DNA of 64,000 nucleotides from contig JAFSMO010000055.1 in the NCBI GenBank assembly GCA_017447865.1, positions 62,001-126,000 on the forward strand, in the 5' to 3' direction. Source of the DNA: Thermoguttaceae bacterium. Lineage in GTDB: Bacteria > Planctomycetota > Planctomycetia > Pirellulales > Thermoguttaceae. The notes under the pieces are model-generated. The model had not been told where the DNA came from. It worked only from the letters and a program-made list of their open reading frames with translations, and made no database searches. Every line of letters begins with the position of its first letter. Within the stretch, counting starts at the first letter, position 1. Positions 17,420 through 26,659 of this stretch are shown here, in pieces. Both the position numbers and the translations under genes were made by a program.

Positions 17420-18535
17420 CTAATCCAAATTCGGGCAGATGATCCCGTCGCGGAAATCGGAAGCCAGGAACTCCAACCGCATGTCACACTCTTCCTTTTC
17501 GTAGTCGGTGAGATTGCGCGGCGAAACGATCGGTTTTTCCGGCACGGAGTTTTCTTTGCCGTAATGGCGGGAGAGCGTGTTTTTGAAGACGCCGCGCTTC
17601 TGCCACATGTAAAGACTCATTCCGCGCAGGCTTCCCTCAAAATTGACCATCAGCGTGAATTTACTAAACAGAGCGGTCGCCCGCATGAAGTCTCCGGCGT
17701 CGTACGCCCGCTGAATGTTCCCCAAAATGTCGGCGTAAACGGCGCGCTCCGTCACGAGGCCCTCGCAGCCGATACGCATGTGCTGGAGCCACTTGAACCC
17801 GCCCATCGCGGACATGACGCGCTTGATTTTCGGTTTGGCCGCCACGAGTTCCTTCATGCGCCCCTCGATCGGGCCGGTTTCTTCCTTCACGTAGCCGAAA
17901 AATTCCGACTCTTCGCCCAACTGGATGAGGAGTTTTACGGACGGCGCCTTCCCTTTGAATTTCGTTCCGCCGGAGGTCTGAATGATGACCGGCCGGTGCA
18001 CGATCTTCATCAGTTCGCGCCAGTACTCGTACAGATCGTCCTCGGTCTGGCCTTCATCCGGCGGGCGGGAGATGATCGCGGTGGGTTCCAGCGACTCGGC
18101 ATGACGCGCGTAGTCCAGCATGTCGGCCGTGTTCTTGCCGTTCACACCAAGGCAAAGCGCGGCTTTGCGCCCCTTCATCGTCTCAGCCAGAACGGTCATT
18201 CCTTTCATTTTTTCCTCTTTCGTCAGAAGGTCCACGGCGTCGCCGGCCTGAGGCCAGATCATCCCGTGGCACTGCGCCCAATCGACGAATTTGGCCGATT
18301 TCGCGAGCACTTCGTAATCGACCTCCCCGTTTTCGAGGAACGGCGTGGAAAGGATCGGGAACGGCCCGCGAACGCGCGGATCGCCGATGATCGGGCCCGT
18401 CGGAGGGAGTTTCGGAGCGTCATCGGCGGCTGCGGCGGGAGCCGCGTCCTGAGCCAAAATTGAGGCGGGGGCCGCCAGTCCGGCGAGCATCGTGCCGAGC
18501 ATGGTGCGGCGGTTCAGTTCAAAAGAGTTTTTCAT
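17420..18535 (-). CDS. Dihydrodipicolinate synthase (DapA/NanA) family protein with Tat-like signal
   Basis: A 371-residue protein. The start at 18535 has AAAGGAC upstream. The N-terminus (ELNRRTMLGTMLAGLAAPAS) resembles a Tat signal ending in ILAQ. The mature part is a TIM-barrel class I aldolase relative: GPFPILSTPFLENGEVDYEVL, PQAGDAVDLLTKEEK, VNGKNTADMLDYARHAESL, RPVIIQTSGG. The usual Schiff-base lysine segment appears as FFGYVKEETGP, so K is kept. Cytoplasmic relatives make dihydrodipicolinate or cleave sialic acid; an exported version suggests another substrate. Upstream frame extension overlaps the next gene and is rejected. Confidence 0.82.
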   Translation of the reverse strand: MKNSFELNRRTMLGTMLAGLAAPASILAQDAAPAAAADDAPKLPPTGPIIGDPRVRGPFPILSTPFLENGEVDYEVLAKSAKFVDWAQCHGMIWPQAGDAVDLLTKEEKMKGMTVLAETMKGRKAALCLGVNGKNTADMLDYARHAESLEPTAIISRPPDEGQTEDDLYEYWRELMKIVHRPVIIQTSGGTKFKGKAPSVKLLIQLGEESEFFGYVKEETGPIEGRMKELVAAKPKIKRVMSAMGGFKWLQHMRIGCEGLVTERAVYADILGNIQRAYDAGDFMRATALFSKFTLMVNFEGSLRGMSLYMWQKRGVFKNTLSRHYGKENSVPEKPIVSPRNLTDYEKEECDMRLEFLASDFRDGIICPNLD

Positions 18536-18605
18536 GGGTGGGTCCTTTCGGAGTAAGGGGTAATTATCAGCAAAAACGTTTAATTTAAATGGTTTGATTT
18601 CGGAT

Positions 18606-21600
18606 TCAATCCGGGTCGCGCAGTTTCCGGTAGTACATTTCCAGGGCCTTTTCGTAGCCGGGAATTGGTTTCTCGCCGGGAACCAGGCGCAAAATGTCCC
18701 GCTGGCGCGTGGGCAACTCGCCCCAGTAGTCGTTTTGAAGCGTTTCCAACGCCGTGGGAGCCGCCGGAACGTCCTCACCCGGCGCCGGATTTTGCCCGGA
18801 AATCGGCTTCTGCGCCTGGGAATCGGCGTTTTCGGAAAGGTCTTCTTTTTCGTGCGTCGCTTCGTTCCGCCCGGATCCATCTTCCGCGTTTTGCGTTTCG
18901 TCCGGGACTTCCTGACGCTGAAGGGCCGAACGGAGGCCGTACAGAATTTCCTCCTGGATCGAAATGGTCATTTCGCCGAGGTCCTGTTTTTCCAGGAGGA
19001 ACATCACCTGGTACATCTGCGCGAGGATTTCGTCGAACGCAGAATTCGGGACGGCATCAAACCCGAGCTTTTTGGCGCACTGGGCCGTTTTTCGTTCCTG
19101 CTCGGCCAGAAATGCGGCCTGATCCGCTTTTTCCGCGGTTTTTTTCTCTTCATCTTCCGCGAGGGCTTTCGTCTGCTCCAGAATGATCGACTGCATGGAG
19201 ATCAGGATCAAAACGTCCGCCGGGAGAATTTCGGACTCTTCTTTTGGCGTTTCGTCGTCACCATCTTCGGCCGAAGTCTCCGGCTCACCGTCCGTTTCAT
19301 CTTCGCCAAGTGCTGGTTTTTTCGGATTAGAAAGGCGATTTTCGAAATCGGAGTTTTTGACGAGCTTGCCCATTTCCGGCGTCAACCCGTCGGCGATTTG
19401 TGCGAGTTCCGCGAGCTGGTCGTAAATCTGAAGCTGGAGCGTGTACTGGTCCTCCAGAAGTTCCAGCGGCGGCGCGTGATGAACCGAAATGGTCTGAAAA
19501 TCCTGAACGGAAACCTGAAGATTGGCCGTCAGATCTTCCCAAAGCGGCGCCAAAACTCGCGGAAGTGTGGGCTTTGCTCCTTGCTCACGCTGGGTAAAAT
19601 ACGAACCCGCCAGAATTTGGACCGTCGCGCAGTCACGGAACGCTTTCCGCTGAGCTCTGGTGAGGGGAACGATCTCGGTTTTGTCCTGCTTCACCACATT
19701 TTCCGGCGTGTTAGTTTCTTCCAGAAGATGAAGGATTTGCTCCTCGCTGGCCAGCATCCGGCCGAAAACCTGAAGTTCATCCCGCAGCGGATTGGGCGAT
19801 TGCGGTCCAAGTGACTTCACGGACGCTTCAAACGCAAAATTCAGCTGAACGTTTTCGCGCTGGAAGTCCCAGAGCCGATTTTCCTTCAGCGCGTGCAGTT
19901 CCATTTCCAAGCCGCCCCGAATCGTCGGAACGGTTTTCAGCCGGAAATTTTCGTCAAAGATTTCATCGTACTGGACCAAAAACCGCTCCAGTTCCGAACG
20001 AATCGCCCAAATTTCTTCCTCGGCGGACTGCAGCGCCGCAGCGTGTTCGAGCCGGATTTCCATCGGCGCGCGGTTTTCCGCCTGATTCAGAATCGGCTGA
20101 AGGCCTTCCGCCAGTTTTTTCTGCCGCCCGGCAAGCGCTTCAAAATCCCGGACCATCGCGTCCGAGAATTCCTCCCGATTCCATTCTTTCAGCTGAGGGT
20201 GAAGGATTTGCAGGATCTGCTCCAGATTTCCCGTCAGGCGTCCCCGAAAACTTTCGAGTTTCGCGGGATCCGTTCCTCCGGGGAGCTGAAGCGATTTGGA
20301 AAGCAAAACGATTTCCCGGTTCAGTTCCGAAATTGGTCCGGCTTCCAGTTTTTTGAGCAGACCGCGCAAATCCCGGAGCGTCGCGAGTTGGGCCTTGGAA
20401 GTGGTCGAAGCATGGAACGGAAATTCCGGGTTTCCATCGAGTTCCTGCTCCAGACTTTCGAGTGCCGCCGGAAGGCCGTTTGGCGACCGTGAATCCAGAA
20501 GCCGCTGAATGGTTTCCATTCCCTGCGCGAGGAAATTGGCCGTTTCCGGGGCTTTTTCCGTGAAGGAATCGTCGAGGCGCTTCCGGCTTTGCGTCAGTAA
20601 ATTCCCGACTCTGCGGAGTTCCTGCGTGATGGAAATCCACTGCTGAAACGCCCGAAACTGCATCGCCTCAGGCGTGACGGCGTTGAAGTAAATGGTTCCA
20701 TCAACCGTCCGGTTCCCTTCCGAATCGATCGCGAACGCTTCGACCCGGACGCGCATCCCGGCCTCAAGAGGAACGGACGCCAGATCCCACGTGAACTCGG
20801 CCGTCTGAGAAAGCGGAAGCGGCACGTCCGGAATCTCGCCCGTTTCCGGGTCCGCGGCGTTCCAGACGCTAAAAACGGTCCACTTCGGCGTTCCGTCATT
20901 GGCCTGCGGGAAGGAAAAACCACTCACCGCCCCCGCGTCCGGTTTTTCCGTGACCCACTGAAAGCCGACGGCGGTCAGGCCAAAATCGTCCTGGGCCTGA
21001 AATTTAAGCGGAAGTTTCGCCCCCGGGAGGAACGGGCGCCCGTCTTCCGGCGACTCGCAGGCCACGATCGGGCTGAGGTCTTCCCGCATTCGAATCGGGT
21101 GGCGCTCCAAAACGGAGGTCAGGCCGGTCTGATCGGTCAGTTCCAGCCAGTAGTCGCACTCCTGCAAAAGTTCAAAACGGAATTTGAAGACGCGCGAAGC
21201 CCCGCCGTCGACCGGCTCGCCCGGGACGTACGTCCGATTGGAAAAGCGGAGCCGGGCCTCTTGAAGCGGGCGATCTGCCGCAATCATCACGCCGATGCGT
21301 GACCCCTGGAGACCGGAAATTTCCCACCCGGTTTCCGCGGGCTTCTGATGCGTAGATGCGGGAGGCTGGAGCCGTAAAATCACGTTGGTCAAGCGCGCGT
21401 ACGTCCGGACTTTAACGGGCAGACGCTCGCTTAACCTCGGGTTTTCGCCCGGCATGCAGAGCGAAACCCAGAAAGATTTCTGAACGTTGGGAATTCGGAC
21501 GAGGAACCGGCCGAAAATCGGCTCCACGCGAAGAATCTGGGCGGGTTCCTGCGCGTCCTCTGAGGCCCAAACCGCGACCTGAACCTGGGCGGCGTTTTTT

Positions 21601-22295
21601 CTGAGGGAGATTTCCGCATCAAACGTTTCACCTGCCACGAGCTCTTTCGGAATCGCTTTCCACTGCGGCCGAAAATCGATCTTCCAGGCGTTTTCCGTCT
21701 TCCACGGCATGACGAAACGTTCGACGGCCACGGGGCCATTTTCGCCGCACTGGGCCGCAAAAATCGCAAACACGAAGAAGAACAAAACGGTGAAGCCTCG
21801 CAATATCCAGCGTGCCCGCCAGAAACGCTCCAGCCGAAGCCAGTCGGAGGGGCGAAATCCCTCCATTTCCGTGTCTGTCTGCGTGATCACCGCCTCACGG
21901 AGTTCCTCACCCGCCGCGGGCTGGGGGCGTTCCAGAAAGTCCAGCGCGTTTTCAAGCTGCTTCGGAAGCGAGGGCGGCGGATCAGAGGAGGCGGAGGGGC
22001 GATTTCGCATGGCACACAAAAAATGAAAGGTTTCAAATCGGGTTTTGGGGATTTTCCGGAAAGCCCGGAACAAAAAACGGCTTTCCAGGGCCAGAACCAC
22101 CAGCGTAGCCGCCAGGATCAGCCAGCGCAGCAGAGGAAACTCCCAGAATTTCCACCACCAAAGAGCAAAATCCAGCCCGGAGCCGAGCAAAAAAAAGGCC
22201 CCGACCGAGATGAAAACCACTTCCAGCGCGTACTCCACCACATGATGCCGGAACGCATCGCGAAAATGATCGAGTTGGCGCTGGATCGGTCGCAT
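18606..22295 (-). CDS. Giant DUF4175-like membrane-anchored protein
   Basis: A 1229-residue protein. Membrane helices lie at about residues 20-42, 55-71 and 163-183. The middle is beta-rich with several Ig-like stretches (RPFLPGAKLPLKFQAQDDFG). The second half is largely helical, with a Glu-rich acidic region (ETSAEDGDDETPKEES) before a C-terminus with a possible HEKEDL linker. Similar long proteins occur in planctomycetes near MoxR/DUF58 genes and are tagged DUF4175, but no such neighbour is seen here. Function is unknown; a scaffold or envelope role is a guess. Start 22295 has no clear ribosome site. The DapA-like gene follows 70 nt downstream. Confidence 0.72.
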   Translation of the reverse strand: MRPIQRQLDHFRDAFRHHVVEYALEVVFISVGAFFLLGSGLDFALWWWKFWEFPLLRWLILAATLVVLALESRFLFRAFRKIPKTRFETFHFLCAMRNRPSASSDPPPSLPKQLENALDFLERPQPAAGEELREAVITQTDTEMEGFRPSDWLRLERFWRARWILRGFTVLFFFVFAIFAAQCGENGPVAVERFVMPWKTENAWKIDFRPQWKAIPKELVAGETFDAEISLRKNAAQVQVAVWASEDAQEPAQILRVEPIFGRFLVRIPNVQKSFWVSLCMPGENPRLSERLPVKVRTYARLTNVILRLQPPASTHQKPAETGWEISGLQGSRIGVMIAADRPLQEARLRFSNRTYVPGEPVDGGASRVFKFRFELLQECDYWLELTDQTGLTSVLERHPIRMREDLSPIVACESPEDGRPFLPGAKLPLKFQAQDDFGLTAVGFQWVTEKPDAGAVSGFSFPQANDGTPKWTVFSVWNAADPETGEIPDVPLPLSQTAEFTWDLASVPLEAGMRVRVEAFAIDSEGNRTVDGTIYFNAVTPEAMQFRAFQQWISITQELRRVGNLLTQSRKRLDDSFTEKAPETANFLAQGMETIQRLLDSRSPNGLPAALESLEQELDGNPEFPFHASTTSKAQLATLRDLRGLLKKLEAGPISELNREIVLLSKSLQLPGGTDPAKLESFRGRLTGNLEQILQILHPQLKEWNREEFSDAMVRDFEALAGRQKKLAEGLQPILNQAENRAPMEIRLEHAAALQSAEEEIWAIRSELERFLVQYDEIFDENFRLKTVPTIRGGLEMELHALKENRLWDFQRENVQLNFAFEASVKSLGPQSPNPLRDELQVFGRMLASEEQILHLLEETNTPENVVKQDKTEIVPLTRAQRKAFRDCATVQILAGSYFTQREQGAKPTLPRVLAPLWEDLTANLQVSVQDFQTISVHHAPPLELLEDQYTLQLQIYDQLAELAQIADGLTPEMGKLVKNSDFENRLSNPKKPALGEDETDGEPETSAEDGDDETPKEESEILPADVLILISMQSIILEQTKALAEDEEKKTAEKADQAAFLAEQERKTAQCAKKLGFDAVPNSAFDEILAQMYQVMFLLEKQDLGEMTISIQEEILYGLRSALQRQEVPDETQNAEDGSGRNEATHEKEDLSENADSQAQKPISGQNPAPGEDVPAAPTALETLQNDYWGELPTRQRDILRLVPGEKPIPGYEKALEMYYRKLRDPD

Positions 22296-22352
22296 ATTTC
22301 GGCTCGGGGGTTTGGGGGAACAAAAACTGGAAAGGAGACGAAAACTCGAAAA

Positions 22353-23114
22353 TTAATCCCCGTACTTGGGCGGCATTTTCCGCTTGTGCCCGGTGGCGTT
22401 CATGGTCCGCTGAATTTTGGCGACGTTTTCCGGCGTCCCGGTCCCGTGAAGGAGGAATTCATCGATTTCCGCATACGTGATCCCCATTTCCGACTCGTCG
22501 GTCTGGCCTTCAAAAAGCCCGGCGGAGGGCGCTTTATTAATGATCACGTCCGGTGCGCCGAGAAAACGCAGGAAATCGAAAATCTCCGTGACGGTCAAAT
22601 CCGCGATCGGGTTGAAGTCAAACGCGCCGTCGCCCCATTTTGTGAAGTAGCCCATCGCCAGCTCGGAGCGGTTTCCCGTCCCGCAGACCAGTGCGCCGCG
22701 CGACTGCGCCAGCGTGTAGAGCGTCAGCATCCGCAGCCGCGGGTTCACGTTCATTTTCGCTTTAGCTTGGGAATCTTCCGAAAGATCCATTTCCGAAAGG
22801 ACCGGGTCCAGAACGCCGAGGAAAGCGGTTTTCACGGTCGAAAGATCCACTTCCACCGTGGGGATCCCGAACTGACGGGCGGCCAGAAGCGCGTGTTCAC
22901 GGTCGGTCCCGAAATTGCAGGAACTCTGGCATGGCATGATGACGCCCAGAATATTTTCCGTGGCTTTTCTGCACAAAATTCCAGCCAGCGTGCAATCTTT
23001 CCCGCCGCTGTTTCCGTACACGATCCCCATTCCGGGGCTGGTCTCGTTTTTCCCGATCATTTTCCGGATCCACGCGACCCGTTCGTCGGTTTCTTTGGCC
23101 CAATCACGAAGCAT
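22353..23114 (-). CDS. nadE: NAD(+) synthase, ammonia-dependent type
   Basis: A 253-residue adenine-nucleotide alpha-hydrolase that turns deamido-NAD, ATP and ammonia into NAD. Visible: PP-loop YGNSGGKDC (~34-42), GVIMPCQS, the VNPRLRMLTLYTLA segment, GTGNRSELAMGYFTKWGDG and the closing HKRKMPPKYGD. It lacks the nitrilase domain of glutamine-dependent forms, so free ammonia is the likely donor. The PP-loop ends in Cys where Ser is usual. The start has AGAGGA upstream, and a strong promoter lies 140 nt away. Confidence 0.9.
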   Translation of the reverse strand: MLRDWAKETDERVAWIRKMIGKNETSPGMGIVYGNSGGKDCTLAGILCRKATENILGVIMPCQSSCNFGTDREHALLAARQFGIPTVEVDLSTVKTAFLGVLDPVLSEMDLSEDSQAKAKMNVNPRLRMLTLYTLAQSRGALVCGTGNRSELAMGYFTKWGDGAFDFNPIADLTVTEIFDFLRFLGAPDVIINKAPSAGLFEGQTDESEMGITYAEIDEFLLHGTGTPENVAKIQRTMNATGHKRKMPPKYGD

Positions 23115-23254
23115 TTTATTCCTCTTGCAACACCTTAAGCGAAAAGAATTGATGAAAAGAAGAATCAGGAGTGAGAGGTTGAACTCTTTCCTCTCATTAT
23201 TCGTTATTCGTTCTTCATTATTCGTTTATTCCCGATTCCCCTCCACACTAAAAT

Positions 23255-23283
23255 ATTATATCACACGAGCCGCGCTCTGTAAA
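23255..23283 (-). promoter_or_regulatory. Predicted sigma70 promoter for nadE
   Basis: On the minus strand: TTTACA (23283-23278), 17-base spacer, TATAAT (23260-23255). This gives a leader of about 130 nt. Confidence 0.65.
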
Positions 23284-23315
23284 GCCCCTTGAGGAAAAAA
23301 TTTTTATCTCTCCCC

Positions 23316-23344
23316 TTGCACAAAAATTCAAAAAATGTTAAAAT
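23316..23344 (+). promoter_or_regulatory. Predicted promoter for the third DUF1559 gene
   Basis: TTGCAC (23316-23321), 17-base spacer, TAAAAT (23339-23344); AAGGAGG (23352-23358) follows in the leader. Confidence 0.6.
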
Positions 23345-23388
23345 AAAAAGAAAAGGAGGAATTTTTCCATTTTAAAAGGGGAAACGCA

Positions 23389-24453
23389 ATGAACCGGACA
23401 AGAAAATCAGGGTTTACGCTCGTCGAGCTGCTGGTCGTGATCGCGATCATCGGAATGTTGGTCGGGCTTCTGCTCCCAGCCGTTCAGCAGGCGCGCGAGG
23501 CGGCCCGAGTAATGCAGTGCGGCAATAATCTGAAGCAACTGGGGCTCGCCGCGATGAACACTGAAAGTAGCTCCAAGTCGCTTCCAGGCGGTGGTTGGGG
23601 CTACCACTGGTGCGGGGACCCGGACGGCGGCTTTGGCCAAAAGCAGCCCGGCGGCTGGTGCTACCAGATCCTCCCGGCGCTCGAACAGAACGCCTTGTTC
23701 ATGCTCCCGACGGACGGTCAGCTCCCGGAAAACCCCTCCGCGACCCAGAAGACGAAAGCGGCTGAAATGCAATCCGTCCCGATCCCGGCTTTCATTTGCC
23801 CGTCCCGGCGTCCGGCGATGCTCTACGAGTCAAAAGGCTACCAGGGGCTGGAAAACTCGAACATGGCCAATCCCGGCAGCAAAACCGACTACGCCGCCAA
23901 CTGGGGGACCAATAATAACAGCAAGGGGAACCACCACGATTACGTCGGAAAATCCCCCTCAGAAAACGCCACGTTCCGTGCCCAGAATTCCTGGCCCAAT
24001 TTCGCCACCCAGCAGACCGGCGTCATGTTCGCGTACTCGCACGTTACGGTCGGCGAGATCCGCGATGGAATGAGCAACACGTTCCTCTTCGGCGAGAAAT
24101 TCCACCAGCCGAGGCTTTACAACACGATCGACCTGGGCGGCGGCGCCAAAGAAACGAATGACGATTACACGATGCTTTACGGCGCGGACATCGATCAGAT
24201 CCGCACGACCTACTGCGGCGACTGGAGCGGCACTGCCTTTACACGCGGAAGTAATGCACGGCCCCCGATGCAGGACCGTGACGGTTTCGGAGGCAATACT
24301 CCCTGGTTCGGAAGCCCCCACGCCGGATCGTTGGGGATGGCGATGTGCGACGCCTCCGTGCAGCGCGTCTCCTACTCAGTGGACGCTGAGGTTTACACGG
24401 CGAAGGGTTCCCGCGCAGACGGCCAGGCCGCCAGCGGCACGTCGCTCGAGTAA
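23389..24453 (+). CDS. DUF1559 domain prepilin-like protein
   Basis: A 354-residue protein with prepilin leader [18 protein letters not shown] and the DUF1559 body ([52 protein letters not shown]). AAAAGGGGAAACGC precedes the ATG. It resembles the protein at 391-1446 in both core and tail (a closing ADGQAASG matches GSAASG), suggesting a recent duplication between those two. The third copy (15088) is more distant in the tail. Its own promoter lies upstream. Confidence 0.92.
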   Translation: MNRTRKSGFTLVELLVVIAIIGMLVGLLLPAVQQAREAARVMQCGNNLKQLGLAAMNTESSSKSLPGGGWGYHWCGDPDGGFGQKQPGGWCYQILPALEQNALFMLPTDGQLPENPSATQKTKAAEMQSVPIPAFICPSRRPAMLYESKGYQGLENSNMANPGSKTDYAANWGTNNNSKGNHHDYVGKSPSENATFRAQNSWPNFATQQTGVMFAYSHVTVGEIRDGMSNTFLFGEKFHQPRLYNTIDLGGGAKETNDDYTMLYGADIDQIRTTYCGDWSGTAFTRGSNARPPMQDRDGFGGNTPWFGSPHAGSLGMAMCDASVQRVSYSVDAEVYTAKGSRADGQAASGTSLE

Positions 24454-24516
24454 CGGCGTTCTGTTGAAGTCTGAACAGAAAAATGAAAATTTGAAAATCA
24501 AATTGGAGGGGAGCGT

Positions 24517-25908
24517 ATGCAGAAACTCACCCACGCCAACTTTCAGTTTCTTGAAAATGAGTCCCGCGACTGGGTTCGGGCCAATATCATTACGGAGGAA
24601 ATCCGTGACGTGATCCTGGTCCGGTACGAGGTCCATTCCCGGGCGGAATCCCTGCAGCGGACCGGCCTTTTGACGATTCTTTCGCTGGGAGTTTTTCTGC
24701 TCGGGCTGGCGATTTTTCTCCTCGTGAGTTTCAACTGGGCGGCGATGACGGCGGTCCAGAAACTCTCCATCGTGTTCGGCGCGCTGGCAGTCGCCTACAT
24801 CACGGGCGGCATTTTCGGGGCCCGGAAGCACCCGGTCCTTTCCGAGGTGGCGTTTTTCTTCGGCGCGATCCTGTTCGGCGTCGGGATCTGGCAGATCGGT
24901 CAGATCTTCCACATTTCGGCCCACGCGCCGGATCTGCTCTGGTACTGGGCGGTTGGGAGCCTGGCGCTGGCGATTGGGCTGCGCACGCCGGTGGTGCACG
25001 CCTTGGTTTGCGTCCTGCTGATGATTTGGATCCCGTGGGAAATCTTGGGGTACTACTACCTCGCGCCCGGCTTCCTGCGTTTGTTTGGGGGGACCTGGGG
25101 CCAGAGCGTGCCCAACGTCGGCTGGTCGGTGCCGGTCCTGCTCGCGCTGGGGTACTGGGTCACGCCGTGCCTGGAAGCCGGAAGCCGAAGCCGGGCGACG
25201 GTCCGGTTTTTCTACGCGCTCGCGTTCCTCTGGTGGGTCCTCTGGATTCCGGGCGCCTGGGACGGACCTTTTGGAACCTCGTTCTACTACGTGGTTTGCG
25301 GAACGATCCTGACGCTCTTGCCGCGGCTCCTTTCCCAGGTCCGCGAATCAGGAAAACTCTCGCCTGCCTCGCAGCTTTTCGTGGTGGCCGGGACGCTGAT
25401 GTTCGGCGCGGGGCTGATCCCGTTTTCATACAATGAAATCAACTGGTACCGGTATAATCCCGACTTGAGTTTTTACGCTTTCCCGATCGCGCTGGAGTTT
25501 CTGTTCCTCCTGACGCTCGCGCTGATGTCAGGGAAGGCTCCCGCTCGGAAATTTGTGCGGCAGAATCTGCTTCTGATCCTGACCGGGATTTACGCCGCGT
25601 GCGTGCTTTTCCTGATCCGCTACACTTCGACCCTGAAGTTCGACACGTGGTCCGGGGGGCTCGTGGCCATGCAGAACATTTTCATGTTCGTTCTGGCGCT
25701 TTCGTTCATCCACTTCGGTCTGCGCGAGTCCGTCCTTTCGGTCTTCACGTTCGGCGTGCTTTACTTCCTGCTCTGGTCGGTGCTTCGCTACTTCGACCTT
25801 TTCGGCGACGTGGGCGGGATGCTCGGCGCGGCAGGGCTTTTCTTCTTCTGTGCCGTCGTGATGTTCGGCTTCGCGTTTTACTGGTTCAAAATGAAGAAAG
25901 GAGCGTGA
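24517..25908 (+). CDS. DUF2157 domain multi-pass membrane protein
   Basis: A 463-residue protein preceded by GGAGGGGAGCG. A short soluble N-terminus (~50 residues) with helices is followed by about ten to twelve hydrophobic segments, beginning GLLTILSLGVFLLGLAIF and running to the C-terminal FFFCAVVMFGFAFYW. The DUF2157 hallmark region has WQIGQIFHISAHAPDLLWYW. Function is unknown. It is followed after 4 nt by a GDYXXLXY protein, the usual partner of DUF2157 in many genomes, so a membrane complex is likely. Confidence 0.88.
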   Translation: MQKLTHANFQFLENESRDWVRANIITEEIRDVILVRYEVHSRAESLQRTGLLTILSLGVFLLGLAIFLLVSFNWAAMTAVQKLSIVFGALAVAYITGGIFGARKHPVLSEVAFFFGAILFGVGIWQIGQIFHISAHAPDLLWYWAVGSLALAIGLRTPVVHALVCVLLMIWIPWEILGYYYLAPGFLRLFGGTWGQSVPNVGWSVPVLLALGYWVTPCLEAGSRSRATVRFFYALAFLWWVLWIPGAWDGPFGTSFYYVVCGTILTLLPRLLSQVRESGKLSPASQLFVVAGTLMFGAGLIPFSYNEINWYRYNPDLSFYAFPIALEFLFLLTLALMSGKAPARKFVRQNLLLILTGIYAACVLFLIRYTSTLKFDTWSGGLVAMQNIFMFVLALSFIHFGLRESVLSVFTFGVLYFLLWSVLRYFDLFGDVGGMLGAAGLFFFCAVVMFGFAFYWFKMKKGA

Positions 25909-25912
25909 CCCC

Positions 25913-26515
25913 ATGAATAAACGCGCGTTTTATATTACGGTCGTTATTCTCGCGCAGCTTGCGCTCCTTTTCGGATTGATCGCGTGGTACAGCATGCCGT
26001 TTTGGGTGGAAGACGCGGTCGAAGTGACGGTCCGCACGGAGCCGGTCGATCCGAGGGATCCGTTCCGCGGGGATTACGTGATCCTGAACTACCCGTTCAG
26101 CCGGCTGACCGGAGACCTGCAAGACGCCGCCCGGGAAAAGCATGAAAAAATGAAGGGCCGGTACGTGTACACGATCCTGAAACCGGCTCCGGGCACGCAT
26201 TTCTGGGAGATGGAAAAGCAGACGTACGACTTCCCCGGCAAAAATCAGAAAGACGCCGATTCCGTCGTGATCCGCGGAATGACCACGGAGCCTTACTACT
26301 CGACGCCCATCCGTTACGGGATCGAGCAGTTTTTCCTTCAGGAAGGGACTGGCCGCGCGATCGAAGAAGCGATGCTGAACGCCCGGGGCCAGCAGACCGT
26401 CGAGGTCACGCTCCGCGTCCTCCCCTCGGGCCGCGCCGCGGTCAAAAGCGTAAAAGTCGTTCCGCCAGACCGCGAGGTGAAAATCGAATTCATGCCGACG
26501 GAACTATACAATTAG
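25913..26515 (+). CDS. GDYXXLXY domain membrane-anchored protein
   Basis: A 200-residue protein preceded by AAGGAGCG. One N-terminal membrane helix (residues 6-25), then the name-giving motif GDYVILNY (residues 58-65) after VDPRDPFR, and an extracytoplasmic domain. It is the known companion of DUF2157 and is translated right after it (4-nt gap). No catalytic residue is evident. The stop codon TAG lies within the left arm of an inverted repeat. Confidence 0.88.
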   Translation: MNKRAFYITVVILAQLALLFGLIAWYSMPFWVEDAVEVTVRTEPVDPRDPFRGDYVILNYPFSRLTGDLQDAAREKHEKMKGRYVYTILKPAPGTHFWEMEKQTYDFPGKNQKDADSVVIRGMTTEPYYSTPIRYGIEQFFLQEGTGRAIEEAMLNARGQQTVEVTLRVLPSGRAAVKSVKVVPPDREVKIEFMPTELYN

Positions 26516-26633
26516 GAATTAGGAATGCGTAATGCGTAATTATCGCTTCGCGTAATGAAAGATTCAGAAAGCCTTCGACCGTTAAAAGCCGAAGGCTTTT
26601 TTAATTACGCATTACGCATTCCTAATTCCTAAT
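26511..26633. repeat. Inverted repeat with perfect 32-bp arms enclosing a terminator
   Basis: The left arm (26511-26542) is ATTAGGAATTAGGAATGCG continuing TAATGCGTAATTA; the right arm (26602-26633) is its exact reverse complement. Between them AAAGCCTTC (26568-26576) pairs with GAAGGCTTT, followed by TTTTTT, so a bidirectional terminator sits inside. It separates convergent genes and supplies the stop codon of the left one. Confidence 0.9.
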
Positions 26634-26635
26634 TG

Positions 26636-26655
26636 AAACGGCGCTTTCGCGCCGT
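26636..26655. terminator. Perfect hairpin at the end of the DUF6807 gene
   Basis: AACGGCGC, loop TTTC, GCGCCGTT, 4 nt past the stop codon of the minus-strand gene. It lacks a T run of its own. Confidence 0.4.
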
Positions 26656-26659
26656 TGGC

